In this document: positions 10,833 through 21,241 of the stretch, piece by piece | Numbering within the stretch: the stretch's first letter is position 1 | How the letters are laid out: the number at the start of each line of letters is the position of its first letter | Assembly (NCBI GenBank): GCA_024114885.1 | Contig: CP099421.1 | Span: 310,001-374,000 of the forward strand | Direction: 5' to 3' | Length of the DNA: 64,000 nt | From: Septoria linicola | Taxonomy: Eukaryota; Ascomycota; Dothideomycetes; Mycosphaerellales; Mycosphaerellaceae | Notes under the pieces: generated by a model | Told to the model about the DNA's origin: nothing | Database searches by the model: none | The model's input: the letters and a program-made list of their open reading frames with translations, nothing else | Translations under genes and position numbers: made by a program

Positions 10833-11682
10833 GACTTCAAGCTTCTGGAAGTATTTGCCACGTGCTTGAGCTGCAGAAGCGAGCTCTAAGCAAGTTATAT
10901 GTGTCAGTCGTGATGGAGATCACGTCCTCTTCTGCACAACCTTGATACCCTCGGTATAGACATAAGTGAGGAGTTCCTATACTTGGAGAGGTCTATTAGC
11001 TGCGGGAAGATGGTCGCTAGAGACGCCGCTCCCCGGAGGGCGATCTCATAATGTAGTCAGCGGTCAGAGCGTTCATGCACTCTGCGAGGAGGACCAAATA
11101 GCTCAGCTTGGTCCAGCCTGTGAGCTTGCAAGCTTTCAGGTGTCACTGCCTTGGCGTGTATACATGTAGCTATACCTCGACTCGGACCCGACCTGTCACT
11201 TGAGGAGGTAGTCGAGCAGTAGATGGCTAAGACGGACCAGATAGACGAGGAACTCGCAAGCCTGGAAGGCACTCTACAGTCTGCGGCAGTTCTGGCACGC
11301 ATGCGGGGTCTCCGGTGTGTGCTTGGTAGCGTAGTAGCCTTTGCCTTCATACATGGACCTCAATGCGTTCGACGCCAGCTGTACAGTCTTCTGTATGATT
11401 GATCTTCACGCTTGCAATCATGCCGGACTGTAATTGTAGAAGTGTAGACGAAAGTGGACGTGACGCGACGCGACGCCTATCATAGCGTGGCCTTGGCGCG
11501 ATGATCCTGGTCTTGTTGGAGCTCATGCAAGCTGGCACAAATAAAGTCGCCGGCATTGACCCAAGACACTGCTCTCACAGGCAGCTTCAGGAGATCTGTT
11601 GGTCACTCTCGTCCTTGTTCGAGAGACGATGGATAGTGTGACCTTATACACCAAAGCGCCAACATAACACTCGCGAGCAACC
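10833..11682. other. Divergent intergenic region (transporter / alg5)
   Basis: About 850 bp separate the divergent sugar transporter and alg5 genes. The left 60 bp probably belong to the transporter's N-terminal coding sequence, with a small first exon further right. The remainder has no recognisable coding sequence and probably holds both promoters. Confidence 0.4.
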
Positions 11683-13020
11683 ATGGACTCGGCCGATTCG
11701 ATACCGGAAGAAATGTGGGACGGAATGGATGTCATTGAACGTTCACCCACGTTATGGTACATGGCGATTGGAGCGACATTGCTGTCTGGACTTATAGTAT
11801 GGGTAATGCTATCTTTTGACGTGAGTATGACACATCTGGCTAACCACAATTCAGCTCTACGCAATTGTCTGGCTCTTTGCTCCCTCTCCGCGACCGCCCA
11901 GAAAGTCAGAGAAGCAGTATGTTACCATAACAGCTGATGGCCAGATTGCTCCTCCGCAGGCACTTCCATGCTGGTATGACAATCACATTGCCGTGAAGGA
12001 GATGTCCCGCAAAGGCCTGATACCCCCCAACGAAGCATTCCAGATCGCGGATGCTGAAGTGTTCATGACATTGGTGATCCCAGCTTACAATGAAATGCAT
12101 CGTCTGAACGGCATGCTGGAAGAAGCTGTGGAATATCTGGAAGAGAAATACGGGCATCATGGTACACCAAGCAAGAGCAGCAGTAACGGCAAGCTACAGG
12201 CAAGTGGGCAACAAGGAGATCCGAGAAGAGGTTGGGAGATCATACTGGTGTCAGATGGAAGTACGGACAAGACCGTAAATGTTGCGCTGAACTTCGCAAG
12301 GACGCATCAGCTCAACAAGCCGCCGCCGACGTACAAGGGGCCTTGGGTTGGGAATGGCGCGAGTAAGCCGACGAGCATACCACCAGGAACGATCAGAGTC
12401 GTGAGCTTGGAGGAGAACAGAGGGAAGGGTGGAGCTGTAACACATGGCATGCGACACGCGAGAGGAACATATGTTGTCTTTGCAGATGCAGATGGCGCAA
12501 GCAGATTCACAGATCTGGGCAAGCTGGTAACGGAATGTGAGAGAGTCAAAGACAATAGTGGGAGAGCTGTCGGTGTTGGCTCACGGGCACACATGGTAGG
12601 GACAGAAGCTGTCGTGAAGGCGAGTCACTTCTATTCAGCACTTCATTTGCACTACATACTGACCTCCTTCAGCGATCTGCTCTCCGAAACCTCCTGATGC
12701 GTGCCTTCCACCTCGGAATCTGGCTCCTCACGACTCCCAAAGTTGCGCAGATCAAGGATACACAGTGCGGTTTCAAGCTCTTCTCGCGGCCGTCATTGCC
12801 TTACATCATCCCTTATATGCACTCGGAAGGCTGGATCTTCGATGTCGAAATGCTCATGCTTGCGGAAAGCGCGGATATACCCATGGTGGAAGTGGCGATT
12901 GGATGGAAAGAAGTGGTTGGGTCCAAGTTGAATGTGATCAAAGATAGTATAGGCATGGCCGTTGGACTCGCGCTGCTACGCGTTGCGTGGGGCACTGGCA
13001 TTTACAGCAGAGAGAAGTAA
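11683..13020 (+). CDS. alg5: Dolichyl-phosphate beta-glucosyltransferase Alg5
   Basis: Exons 11683-11820, 11855-12619 and 12673-13020 join in phase 0 to 416 residues. An N-terminal membrane anchor (about residues 25-56) is followed by a GT2 glycosyltransferase domain with VIPAYNE (120-126), VSDGSTD (178-184), ENRGKGGAV and the DxD-type FADADGA (255-261). The C-terminal part has DTQCGFKLFSR and the GWIFDVEML block typical of Alg5. The enzyme transfers glucose from UDP-glucose to dolichyl phosphate on the ER membrane, supplying the donor for N-glycan glucosylation. Intron 2 (12620-12672) begins with GCGAGT rather than GT. Only this GC-AG splice keeps the conserved sequence across the junction (AVVK then RSALRN). 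A loop of about 50 residues rich in Ser, Gly and Pro follows the VSDGSTD motif. Confidence 0.93.
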
Positions 13021-13328
13021 TGTGAGGAAGTCGCGAGTCAATACTCCATCAGCCTCACCTTTGCGGGTTGGCACATGCTCACCACAGCGACCTTCACTTT
13101 TCTTGCTGGGACCTTCACGCGACTTGCCTCTAGTCCGAGCACCGCCTCATTTGTCTGAAGTATTGCTTCTGACGTAGAACGCAAGACAAACGCGCTGATG
13201 CAAGACATGCAGGAGTTGGATTTGTCCTCGGTACGGGTCAAAAACACAGCTGCACGCACTACAATCTCTCTTTCTCCCCACAACATCATACATACCATCC
13301 GAGGGGAACGCAGACCTGAGCCAGCGCG
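13021..13328. other. Intergenic region
   Basis: The 3' flank of alg5 and the 5' flank of the BTB gene. A CT/CA-rich stretch (tctctctttctccccacaac) around 13264-13283 precedes the BTB start and may be its core promoter. Nothing else is seen. Confidence 0.4.
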
Positions 13329-14063
13329 ATGGCGCCTCCATCGACATCGGACAAGTGTCCACCATCGTAAGTTGAGTGCCAATGTCGCAGAATAATGCAT
13401 GCGCTGACCGACTACCGCAGATCTGCATTCGACCAGAATATACAAATCAAAGTCGGCGCAGAGCCCGAGATAAGAACTTTCCCGGTGCACAAGGGCATTC
13501 TTGTCTTCTACAGTGGCTACTTCGAGGGCGCCTTACGACCTACCTCCGCTTTCAGTGAAGCTGCCACTGGCATAGTCGACTTCTCTGACGAAGATCCAGC
13601 CATCGTGGAAAGGTTCGTCCACTGGCTCTACGTACGCAAAGGCGCGCTGAATGCAGAGGACTACGATGGAGACTTCTTCATGGATATGCTTTGTGATCTA
13701 TGGGTATTCGCCGATCGTCGTCAAGTCCCGTTGTTGATGAACGACACGGTCGACACGATGAGAGACGAGATCGTCCGTACGTGGACGATTCCCACTAGAC
13801 AACTGTCTTATCTCTATGAGAATCATACGGCGGACTCGAATATGCGTCGCTTCTGCTTCGAAGTTGTGGGCAAAGCTGGAGTAACGGGACTTCTAACCAA
13901 CAAAAAGAGGTCGGTGTACAATAAGCACGTACTTTGGGAACTGCTCAAGGTTGCTTGGAACCGCGAGTTACAAGACTACTGGCGCAAAGAGGACGTCCAG
14001 GCTCTCGAACTATGCCCACGATATCATCACCATGAGGAGGGCATGACTTGCAAGAAACCATGA
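13329..14063 (+). CDS. BTB/POZ domain protein
   Basis: Exon 1 (13329-13366, 38 nt) joins exon 2 (13421-14063) across a 54-nt GT-AG intron to give 226 residues. The BTB core is visible: NIQIKVG, then FPVHKGILVFYSGYFEGAL (strand B1 through helix A2), VDFSDEDPAIVERFVHWLY and LWVFADRRQVPLLMND. Fungal BTB proteins of this size usually have no second annotated domain, and many act as Cullin-3 substrate adaptors or dimerisation modules; no specific partner can be named. The C-terminal tail has a His-rich CPRYHHHEEGMTC segment that could bind metal (speculative). A second BTB protein of a different subfamily lies at 62.3-63.2 kb. Confidence 0.85.
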
Positions 14064-14541
14064 TCAGTTGAGGGCGCGAGATACCAGTTCCAGACTCGTT
14101 CCTGGCCTGTCGGCGGAGGATACAATGCGCAGTTCATGAGGTCAACCGCAACTCTTGTAATTAAGCATGAAGCTTGGTAGAGCGTCGGTTGAGCTTGCGG
14201 CCCTTTCTCCTGCAACTCAACCGCACTACTATGCGGCTCCTGACAGAGCATGTAGCGAACGATTCGAGGGGTTCCGGCAGATTCTGCCATAGCGAGCATG
14301 CTTGCGCCTAAAACCATGTCTAGGTATGAAGGAATATTGTGCAGTGATTTGTAAACTTGGTTTTAGCCATGCGTGCTACTACAGTGACCGGAAGCGTGGA
14401 ACTGCCATGTGATTGTGCCAGAGCAGCGTACAGTAGAACTACAACAAGCCACTTGGCCGGTTTCGGACTCGACAACATGAGCTCGGCTTCACAGCTCTCT
14501 TCACGTCTCTTCCACACATCTCTCGCACACATGACCACAAC
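14064..14541. other. Intergenic region
   Basis: No coding sequence, repeat or RNA gene is recognised. It contains the promoter of the rhomboid-like gene. Confidence 0.4.
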
Positions 14542-15425
14542 ATGCTCGCATCTGGCTTCACGAATGCGCCCATCTCGCGGCTACTGGTGATAGGCACAGT
14601 CCTGACATCATTCCTGGCGACTTTGACTGACACGAAATACTACTTCTGGATCCATGTCCGCCCACACCTCTTCGACTATCACCAATTCTGGCGGCTCTTC
14701 ACGTGGCAGCTATGCTATACCAACAGCACCGAAGTGCTCTTCGCAGCCATGACCCTCTACAACATGCGAGTTATTGAGCGATTGTGGGGCAGCAGGAAGT
14801 TCGCCGTACGTCCACGATCATGACCCGAAATGCCCATTCTGGTCTGCGAAGAAGTCGCTGACAGGTAGGTACTTGCTTGCAGTCTTTCCTTCTGTCCACC
14901 TTCATCTACAACACTCTCATCCCGCCCATCCTGCTCGCAGCAGTCATCCGGCCGCTGAGCTTTGGCCGGATCAATTACTTACCTGCTGGGCCTACGCCCA
15001 TCGTGTTCGCACTCCTCGCGCAGTACCACGCAGCCATTCCGTACATCTACAAGTATCGCATCTCGGGATCGATGACGGCAAACGGACAGCACTCAGGTCT
15101 GATGCTCACCTCGAAAGCGGCATCGTACATCCTGCCACTGCAGCTCGCGCTTTCGCAGCTTCCTGGATCCGCGATATCGGCTGCAGTGGGATGGGTGATA
15201 GGGTTTGCATACAGGAGAGAGATTCTACCTGGCGCCGCGAAGTGGCGCGTGCCTTTGTGGATGATTGGCGGCAGTGAGCAGAAAGAGCGGCTTGACGAGC
15301 TGAGGCGAAGGATGGAGGGCGAAGCAGGCAGGGCTACGGGTGTGGAGACAAACAATACAGGAGACCAAACAAGAAGGAGAGGTGTGCTAGGAGGACTGGC
15401 AGACCAGTTTAGAGGGGCTTTCTGA
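14542..15425 (+). CDS. Rhomboid-like pseudoprotease, Dsc2/UBAC2 type
   Basis: Exons 14542-14805 and 14883-15425 join in phase 0 to 268 residues. The protein has several transmembrane helices with the family blocks FWRLFTWQLCYTNSTEVLF, RVIERLWGSRKFASF, and LPAGPTPIVFALLAQYHAAIP. The Gly-x-Ser and His catalytic dyad of active rhomboid proteases is not visible, in keeping with a pseudoprotease. In fission yeast and Aspergillus, Dsc2/DscB is part of the Golgi/ER Dsc E3 ligase complex that activates SREBP and degrades membrane proteins. Yeast-type Dsc2 ends in a UBA domain; here the C-terminus is a short charged tail ending LADQFRGAF with no obvious UBA, so either the UBA is absent or the gene belongs to a shorter subfamily. 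Confidence 0.8.
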
Positions 15426-16504
15426 TGCGCGAGAGCTATATATGCTGGATCAATGCCGCACGAGATCACGATCTGCGCCTGCTGCTGTGCATAAGAGCTA
15501 CGAAAGTGTTTCGCAGAACGCTTCTCTGCGAAAGCTCTTCTTACTTTGTGACGCAGACCTCGGCCCTTGTTCGTCGCGCGCCACTACAGGACTTCCTGAG
15601 ACCAGTCGACATCAAACATTCGCCAAGCACTCATGCTCTGCAACGGCTTGTCTTGTGGCGCGTGAATGCTCGAGCAGCAGAACGATTTAACGTCTCGTCA
15701 GCTTCCGAACAGCAAGCTTGTGACCAAGCACATGTCATGAGTAAGACGCAACTCGTCCGAAATAGAGCTCTGGTCTCAAGGAGGTCGGCGATCTATGGTG
15801 GGACTTGGCACTTGGCGAGTTGCGTGTGTCCTCTGCTGCTCGAGCAGATCCATCAGATTGCAGCACACATGCTTTCCCTACGAGCACGGTAAGAAGCAAT
15901 TGGCGTGCAAACCACCGAAAGCCAGCAGAGAGTCACGCGTAGCCACTGTCGAGCAGACGATTCGGTATAGCCACACCTGCACCACAACAGCTTTGCACTG
16001 TTCAGACTGACCACAGCTCGTCAACTTGTAGGAGAGATGAAGGCCACTATTGCCGACAGGACAACCATTTCGATCATTGCATCTGATCCACGACAAAGGG
16101 CTTCGATCGCACATGCTCAAACCTGGCAGAGCCTCGTGGGGAAATGACTGGTGCCAAGAACAGCAATTGTCTCTTGAGGCGACTTATGCTAGCAACGCAA
16201 CGATTTCCCCAGCACATGTGGCCTAAAGAGTGGCTAAGGCTGAGCGAACGACAAACCTCACAAGACTCCGGCAAAGCCAAGTATTCTGAAACTGCCCTGC
16301 GCGGCTTTGACTATGCCTTCTCAACGGGTGACACTTGGCTACGCGCGTGTACAAACCGTACTCGAATTCGACTGAGTTCTTATACGTTGATGCGCTACCG
16401 GCGCGAAAGATGATGGCCAACATATTCAGTCACCGTTCGTTGTTCGCGCCTTCTCACGATTGTCAAGCACTTGCTTCACCTTTCTTTTTCCCTCGTCCCT
16501 TAGC
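15426..16504. other. Intergenic region
   Basis: About 1.1 kb with only short, compositionally random frames (for example 15425-15892 plus). A pyrimidine-rich stretch (cacctttctttttccctcgtcc) lies just before the acyltransferase start. I see no gene. Confidence 0.4.
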
Positions 16505-18241
16505 ATGACTCAACAACCAGCAACACAGTCCCTATTTCCACGCGAAGATCTCGTTCAACCGTTCGAGAAGCAGCACTCTCCTTCATCGAGCATATCGGAT
16601 GTAGAGTAAGCCCTGTCGAGCACAAATGCGACCAATATGCACTGACCACAAGACTGTAGGTCATTCGCAACGGAAACCTCCCAGTCAGCACGTCCACTTC
16701 TTCGAGAAAGATTACGCAATGCTGCGAGAACGACATACACTCGCGTACGACCTTTACAGTTGTTCAAGAGACTGTGTTCAGCTTCCACAACGCCACCAAT
16801 CGGGACCAATGCACCGCGAAGTGCTTCGAGAACTGCTTCTTATGACGGACTTCGTGGCATCGCATGCCTGATCGTCTTCAACTTTCATTTCCTTTACCCT
16901 TACACCAAGACCATCACACATGGCTTTGGCGTTAACCTGCAAGATGTCAACTGGAGGCACCCACATCAGCTACCAATCCTCTGTCTTCTGGTCCGCGGGC
17001 GAGCGATGGTCACCCTTTTCTTTGCAATTTCCGGCTACGTGCTCAGTCACGGTTTCCTTTCTGTCCGCTCGGTAACACATACGAGCGATGTTCAACAAGT
17101 CAGCCAGGCCTTCTCACGCCTCTCTTCACTGGCACTCCGACGATGGATGCGGTTGTACCTCCCTGCAACTTTCAGCATGCTTCTAGTCATGTTCGGCGCA
17201 TTCTTTGGAGCCTTCGACGCTGGACGCGACTTCCAGGACCATTCACCATGGCTAACAGGGTGGTGGGAGCAACATCCTCCACGCTTCTCCTCGAGCTTCG
17301 CAAAACAGCTGAGAGACTTTGCTAAGATGTGGTGGGAATGGTCGACTCCGTTTCAATGGAGACTGTTCTACAGCGAGTACGACCCTCATACATGGACGAT
17401 CCCAGTGGAGTTTAGAGGATCTATGGTGCTGTTCGTGCTTCTCCTCGCTTCAGCTGGACTGAAGCGGAACTGGCGAGTGGGACTTTTCATTCTCGTTACA
17501 GTTTACTGCTTCGCGAGCAAGAGATGGGATGTAGCGGCTTTCACGGGTGGCGCGCTGGTTGCAGAGATCCATATCTGGCAAGCAGCAACATCTGCTCCTG
17601 TTGCTGATACCACTTTACTCGAGGACGAGGAGAAATCAGTCGCACTACCAACAGTGGCACAAACCAACCCGCTCTCAACAACGAGCACACGTTCTGCTCT
17701 GCGAGCAAAACCCTGGCGGTACCTCCTCACAACGCTTCAATCCCTCCTCTTTATCCTAGCTCTCTACATCCTCTCATTCCCCGACGATGCCGCAGAGCAT
17801 ACTCCCGGCTTCCGCTTCCTCAACAACACTCTCACACCACAAATGTACAAACTCGGCAACAACTCCAACCCTCACGCCTACACTTTCTGGCACGCCTTCT
17901 CCGCCATCTTCATCATCTACTCCATCCGCCAACTCCGCCTCGTCAACAAACTCCTCTGCATGTCCGTCCCTCAGTATTTGGGCAAGATCTCCTACGCGCT
18001 ATACTTGGTTCATGGGCCGTTGTTGCATTCTGCGGGATTTCCATTGCAGGTGAAGATCTTTGAGGGGTTGGACGTGAAGGAAGGTGAGGTAGGGAAGTGG
18101 GTTGGTGGGCTGATGATTGGATGGCTGACGATGCTGAGTCTGTCGATTGTGGTGGCGCATTTCTTTTGGAAGGTGGTGGATGTGCCGCTTGTGAGATTTG
18201 CGAAGGGGTTGGAGAGGGTGGCTTCGAGGAGTGCGAGATAA
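16505..18241 (+). CDS. Acyltransferase-3 family membrane protein
   Basis: Exon 1 (16505-16605) joins exon 2 (16660-18241) across a 54-nt GT-AG intron to give 560 residues. After about 85 polar residues the acyltransferase-3 core begins with SYDGLRGIACLIVFNFHFLY, followed by LFFAISGYVLSHGF, RRWMRLYLPA, the TWTIPVEFRGS motif and a C-terminal SYALYLVHGP block. About ten hydrophobic segments are present. The fungal branch of this family contains proteins that O-acylate sugars, sterols or secondary metabolites, using a conserved His in the first membrane segment (here in FNFHFLY). The acceptor cannot be inferred. A polar insertion near residues 345-380 splits the membrane domain. Many fungal relatives cluster with metabolite genes, but none are seen here. 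Confidence 0.85.
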
Positions 18242-18286
18242 CGTGGACCATGAAATGACTGTTAAGTATTGTATCATGGTACTTCA

Positions 18287-19800
18287 CTACTCCACATCTC
18301 TCCTCTTGGGCTGCAAATACCCCTCTACCGCAGACAATGGCCCCTTTCGCTGCCCAAGTAAAGTATCCGGTCGCCCCAGGCCCATCACCTCGTAGAAAAT
18401 TTGCCCGTCAGCACCAGCTCCTGCTGTGTATCCTACCGTCTGAGGTCCATGGCCCCAGCTGGGCTGCAACCACGAAAGCTCATTCGCGGGGTCATGAGAG
18501 ATTTGAACACTCCGTTTCGCCGGGTCGAGAAGATCCAACTTGACATTAGCATTAGGATCAACAGGACTTGTTGGGTTCTTTAATGACGGCGAAAGATCAT
18601 CAGGGCACAAGGATTGGGCCTATAGCATACAAGCCCGTCATACGCTTCCATGCGCGTTCCATTGCCTAAGCGGGAAGTTTCAGCTGTTTCACAGGTAAAA
18701 TGCCAGAGTAGCCCATGACTGGCGTGAAAATGTCGACAAACATGCCGAAGATCGACAGGGCGGCGTTGTGTTGCTGCGACAACGAGTCTGGTGACGAGGT
18801 GGTGTCTGCTTGAATGTACTAGGGTGCGAACATGGCGGAGCAAGATTCAGACGCTGGTTGCAAATGTTTACTGTCTGTCATGGCGGCGAAGTGGGTTTTG
18901 ATCTTGGACATGGCGATCTCATCTGGTGTTGATGATTGGACTGGGAAGTAGCCGATGAGGCCATCGTAGGCTGCATCTTTGTCGCCGAGCTTGAGGGGGA
19001 AGTCGTAGTCGAGGACGCTTTGGACTTGCTTCTTTGCATCAGTGAAGGCGTGGGTGGCATATGGTGGTGTGGCTAATTCGAGACTCCGTCCTGCATATGT
19101 CGAGGCGATCGGACGGCCTAGGACTGCGGAGAGTGCGTCTGCATATGTTTCAGGAGCGTGCGGAAGGTTGCCAGTCGCCATCTCAATCATGCTGTAAATC
19201 TCTTTGAGATACTCGTGCTGGAGGAATGCTGCCATTCGTTCATCGGAAGCAGGTGTTGGAGGGAATGGTCGGAGTCTGACGCCTGAACCGCCTTCACTCC
19301 CACTGAGAACATATTCTGCAGCAAACTCTCCATCGGCGGCAAAGACCTGGAGAGACTTGTCTATGTAATTGATTATAATGATACAGATGACAGGTTTCTC
19401 CCAATCGTTACCAGGGTGGTATCCGGAGGCAGATGGCACGAGATGGCAACCATTCCAGTGCACGTCTTGGTTGATCCTTGGTGGGATCTGGAAGAACTCG
19501 CAGCGCCCCGTCTCTTGTGGGATGACGGTGTTCGGCGTCAAAATGGCCCTGAGCATCGGGACCAAGAGGTTCGCAGAAGAAGTACTCGCTCGTGATCGGA
19601 TCAATAGGCTTCAATGGCGCATCTGCGGCACGATGAGCAGGATCTAGACACGGAACTACTTGGCCGAATTTGTCGACAATCGAGAGTTTGGTGAATCTCG
19701 CTTGGCCATGTGTGACGGGCTTGAACGTGGAGAATTCTGTCAATAGAGCATGTTTACCGTCCAGCTGTAGCCGGATAGAGTGGATCTATTGGCTGCGTAA
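18287..19800 (-). pseudogene. Decayed conserved fungal gene of unknown function
   Basis: Reading on the minus strand from about 19790 to 18290, one recognisable conserved fungal protein is spread over all three frames. It begins with RLQLDGKHALLTEFSTFKP, then SIVDKFGQVVPCLDP. After a frame change it continues with TPNTVIPQETGRCEFFQIPP, then LELATPPYATHAF, LKLGDKDAAYDGLIGYFPVQ, a shifted segment SIFGMFVDIFTPVMGYSGIL followed by an in-frame TAG, and finally YEVMGLGRPDTLL and AVEGYLQPKRR. From memory this family is long (well over 1000 residues) and of unknown function; only its C-terminal part remains. The 5' side runs directly into a RIP-saturated block, so insertion of a repeat may have truncated it. 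Frameshifts and stops make it non-functional as written. Confidence 0.75.
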
Positions 19801-19859
19801 TGCACGTGCTAGTAGGCTAGTAACGCTATATAAATGATACTGTCGAATTCAAATTAGCA

Positions 19860-20715
19860 TACTATGCTAAATTAAGCGTAGTAAACTCTCTTTCTTTACC
19901 TTATAATACTAGCTACTAGAAGTGCCTATTTACCTATAAACTAGCTATTCTATTAGATATAGCATATTTACGCTATTACTAGCGGCCGTAGTATTATGTC
20001 TATATAGTAAACGCGTCCTTATAACGCGTACTAGTATAACCTACGTCTATATATCTACCTTAATCGTTATTAATATTACGCTATAGCTTATCGTTAGTAT
20101 ATACCGTCTATAGGCTCCTTAGAATAGTATATTAGATAAGTAGGGTTAGTAGTATATAACGAGCTCGTAACTACCGCTATCCTTATAGTATAGCGTAAAT
20201 ACTACGTATACGAATATTAGTAGAATCTATTATAGTATAAGAGTAATATCTATAGCGTATACTCTACGCGAATATAGTACGCTATAGGTAAGAGTATACT
20301 AGGCGATAAGGCATTATTAAGATAAGCTAAGGTAGTATATAGAAACGTTTACTAACGTAAAGGTAATTAAATATACTAATATATTATAGCGCGCTAATTA
20401 TAGCTTCCGCTTGCCGCGGTAGCTACTAGAACTAGATAGTAAATATACTCTAATAAAAAGGTCCTTAAAGACGTATTTTAGTTCTAGAGTAGCGTCTATT
20501 AATATAACGTCTAGTATTTTACTAATTCGTAGATTATTTCTAAAGAGTTTTAGCCTTAAGTATATATATCCTTTTAATAAATAGCTCTTCGTCTTAGCTA
20601 GGTATTAGATAGTATAGATCCCTACTACTATACTATTATACTTTCGTTATTATAAGTTTAACGATCGTATCTTTACTAGGATCCTAATTAGTATAGAGGA
20701 AATCCTTTTAGAATC
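19860..20715. repeat. RIP-saturated AT-rich block (degenerate repeat)
   Basis: The sequence switches abruptly to an AT-rich composition in which CpA and TpG are almost absent while TpA is abundant; many 60-base lines contain no CA or TG at all. That is the footprint of repeat-induced point mutation on both strands, so the block was once a multi-copy element. Stops are dense in every frame and I could not recognise a transposase or polymerase core. It separates two decayed genes. Confidence 0.85.
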
Positions 20716-21241
20716 TAAGACATTTCTTGCCAAGCCTATAGATCCGATATACTACCAGCTCTAGGGTTGACGGAATAGGGCCTGTTTAATTAGGGCCTAT
20801 TTCATCTAAGCCGGCGGTCAACGCAAACACAGCTTATTTGGTTAAATCTGCCCTATATATAAGACGTTCTTGGTCAAAAAGCGGCTTGACGAACAGGCGA
20901 CAACAGCTTGCCTCCAACACCCATCCATCGAAGCAATCTCTCAATAGTGAGCGTCCTCGAGCCTCAGATGAGCCGCCCTCAGCGTGACAATCTTCGCTCG
21001 TGGCGTCCACCGGCGTTAGTCCAGACGACCTAGCAGCGATATGGCTCATAGAGAGCTCCGATTCTCAGCGCGCCACAAACCGAGTCTTGCAGTATACGAA
21101 TGCGGCGATCGTGATCTCAGTAGGCGCGTGCAGATAGTCGTGAACATTATGACAGTACTCAGCTTCTGCGCCTTTCGAGCTCTGGAGTCATCGCGCTTAT
21201 CGTCCATGGCGTAAAGCCAATTGCGCTGTAGCCATTCGAAG
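20716..21241. other. Border of RIP block
   Basis: Normal composition returns here. Two copies of a TAGGGCCTRTTT motif sit side by side at about 20776-20803 and differ by one G/A, as RIP would cause. No gene is recognised, though weak coding-like sequence may be the 5' flank of the following pseudogene. Confidence 0.4.
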
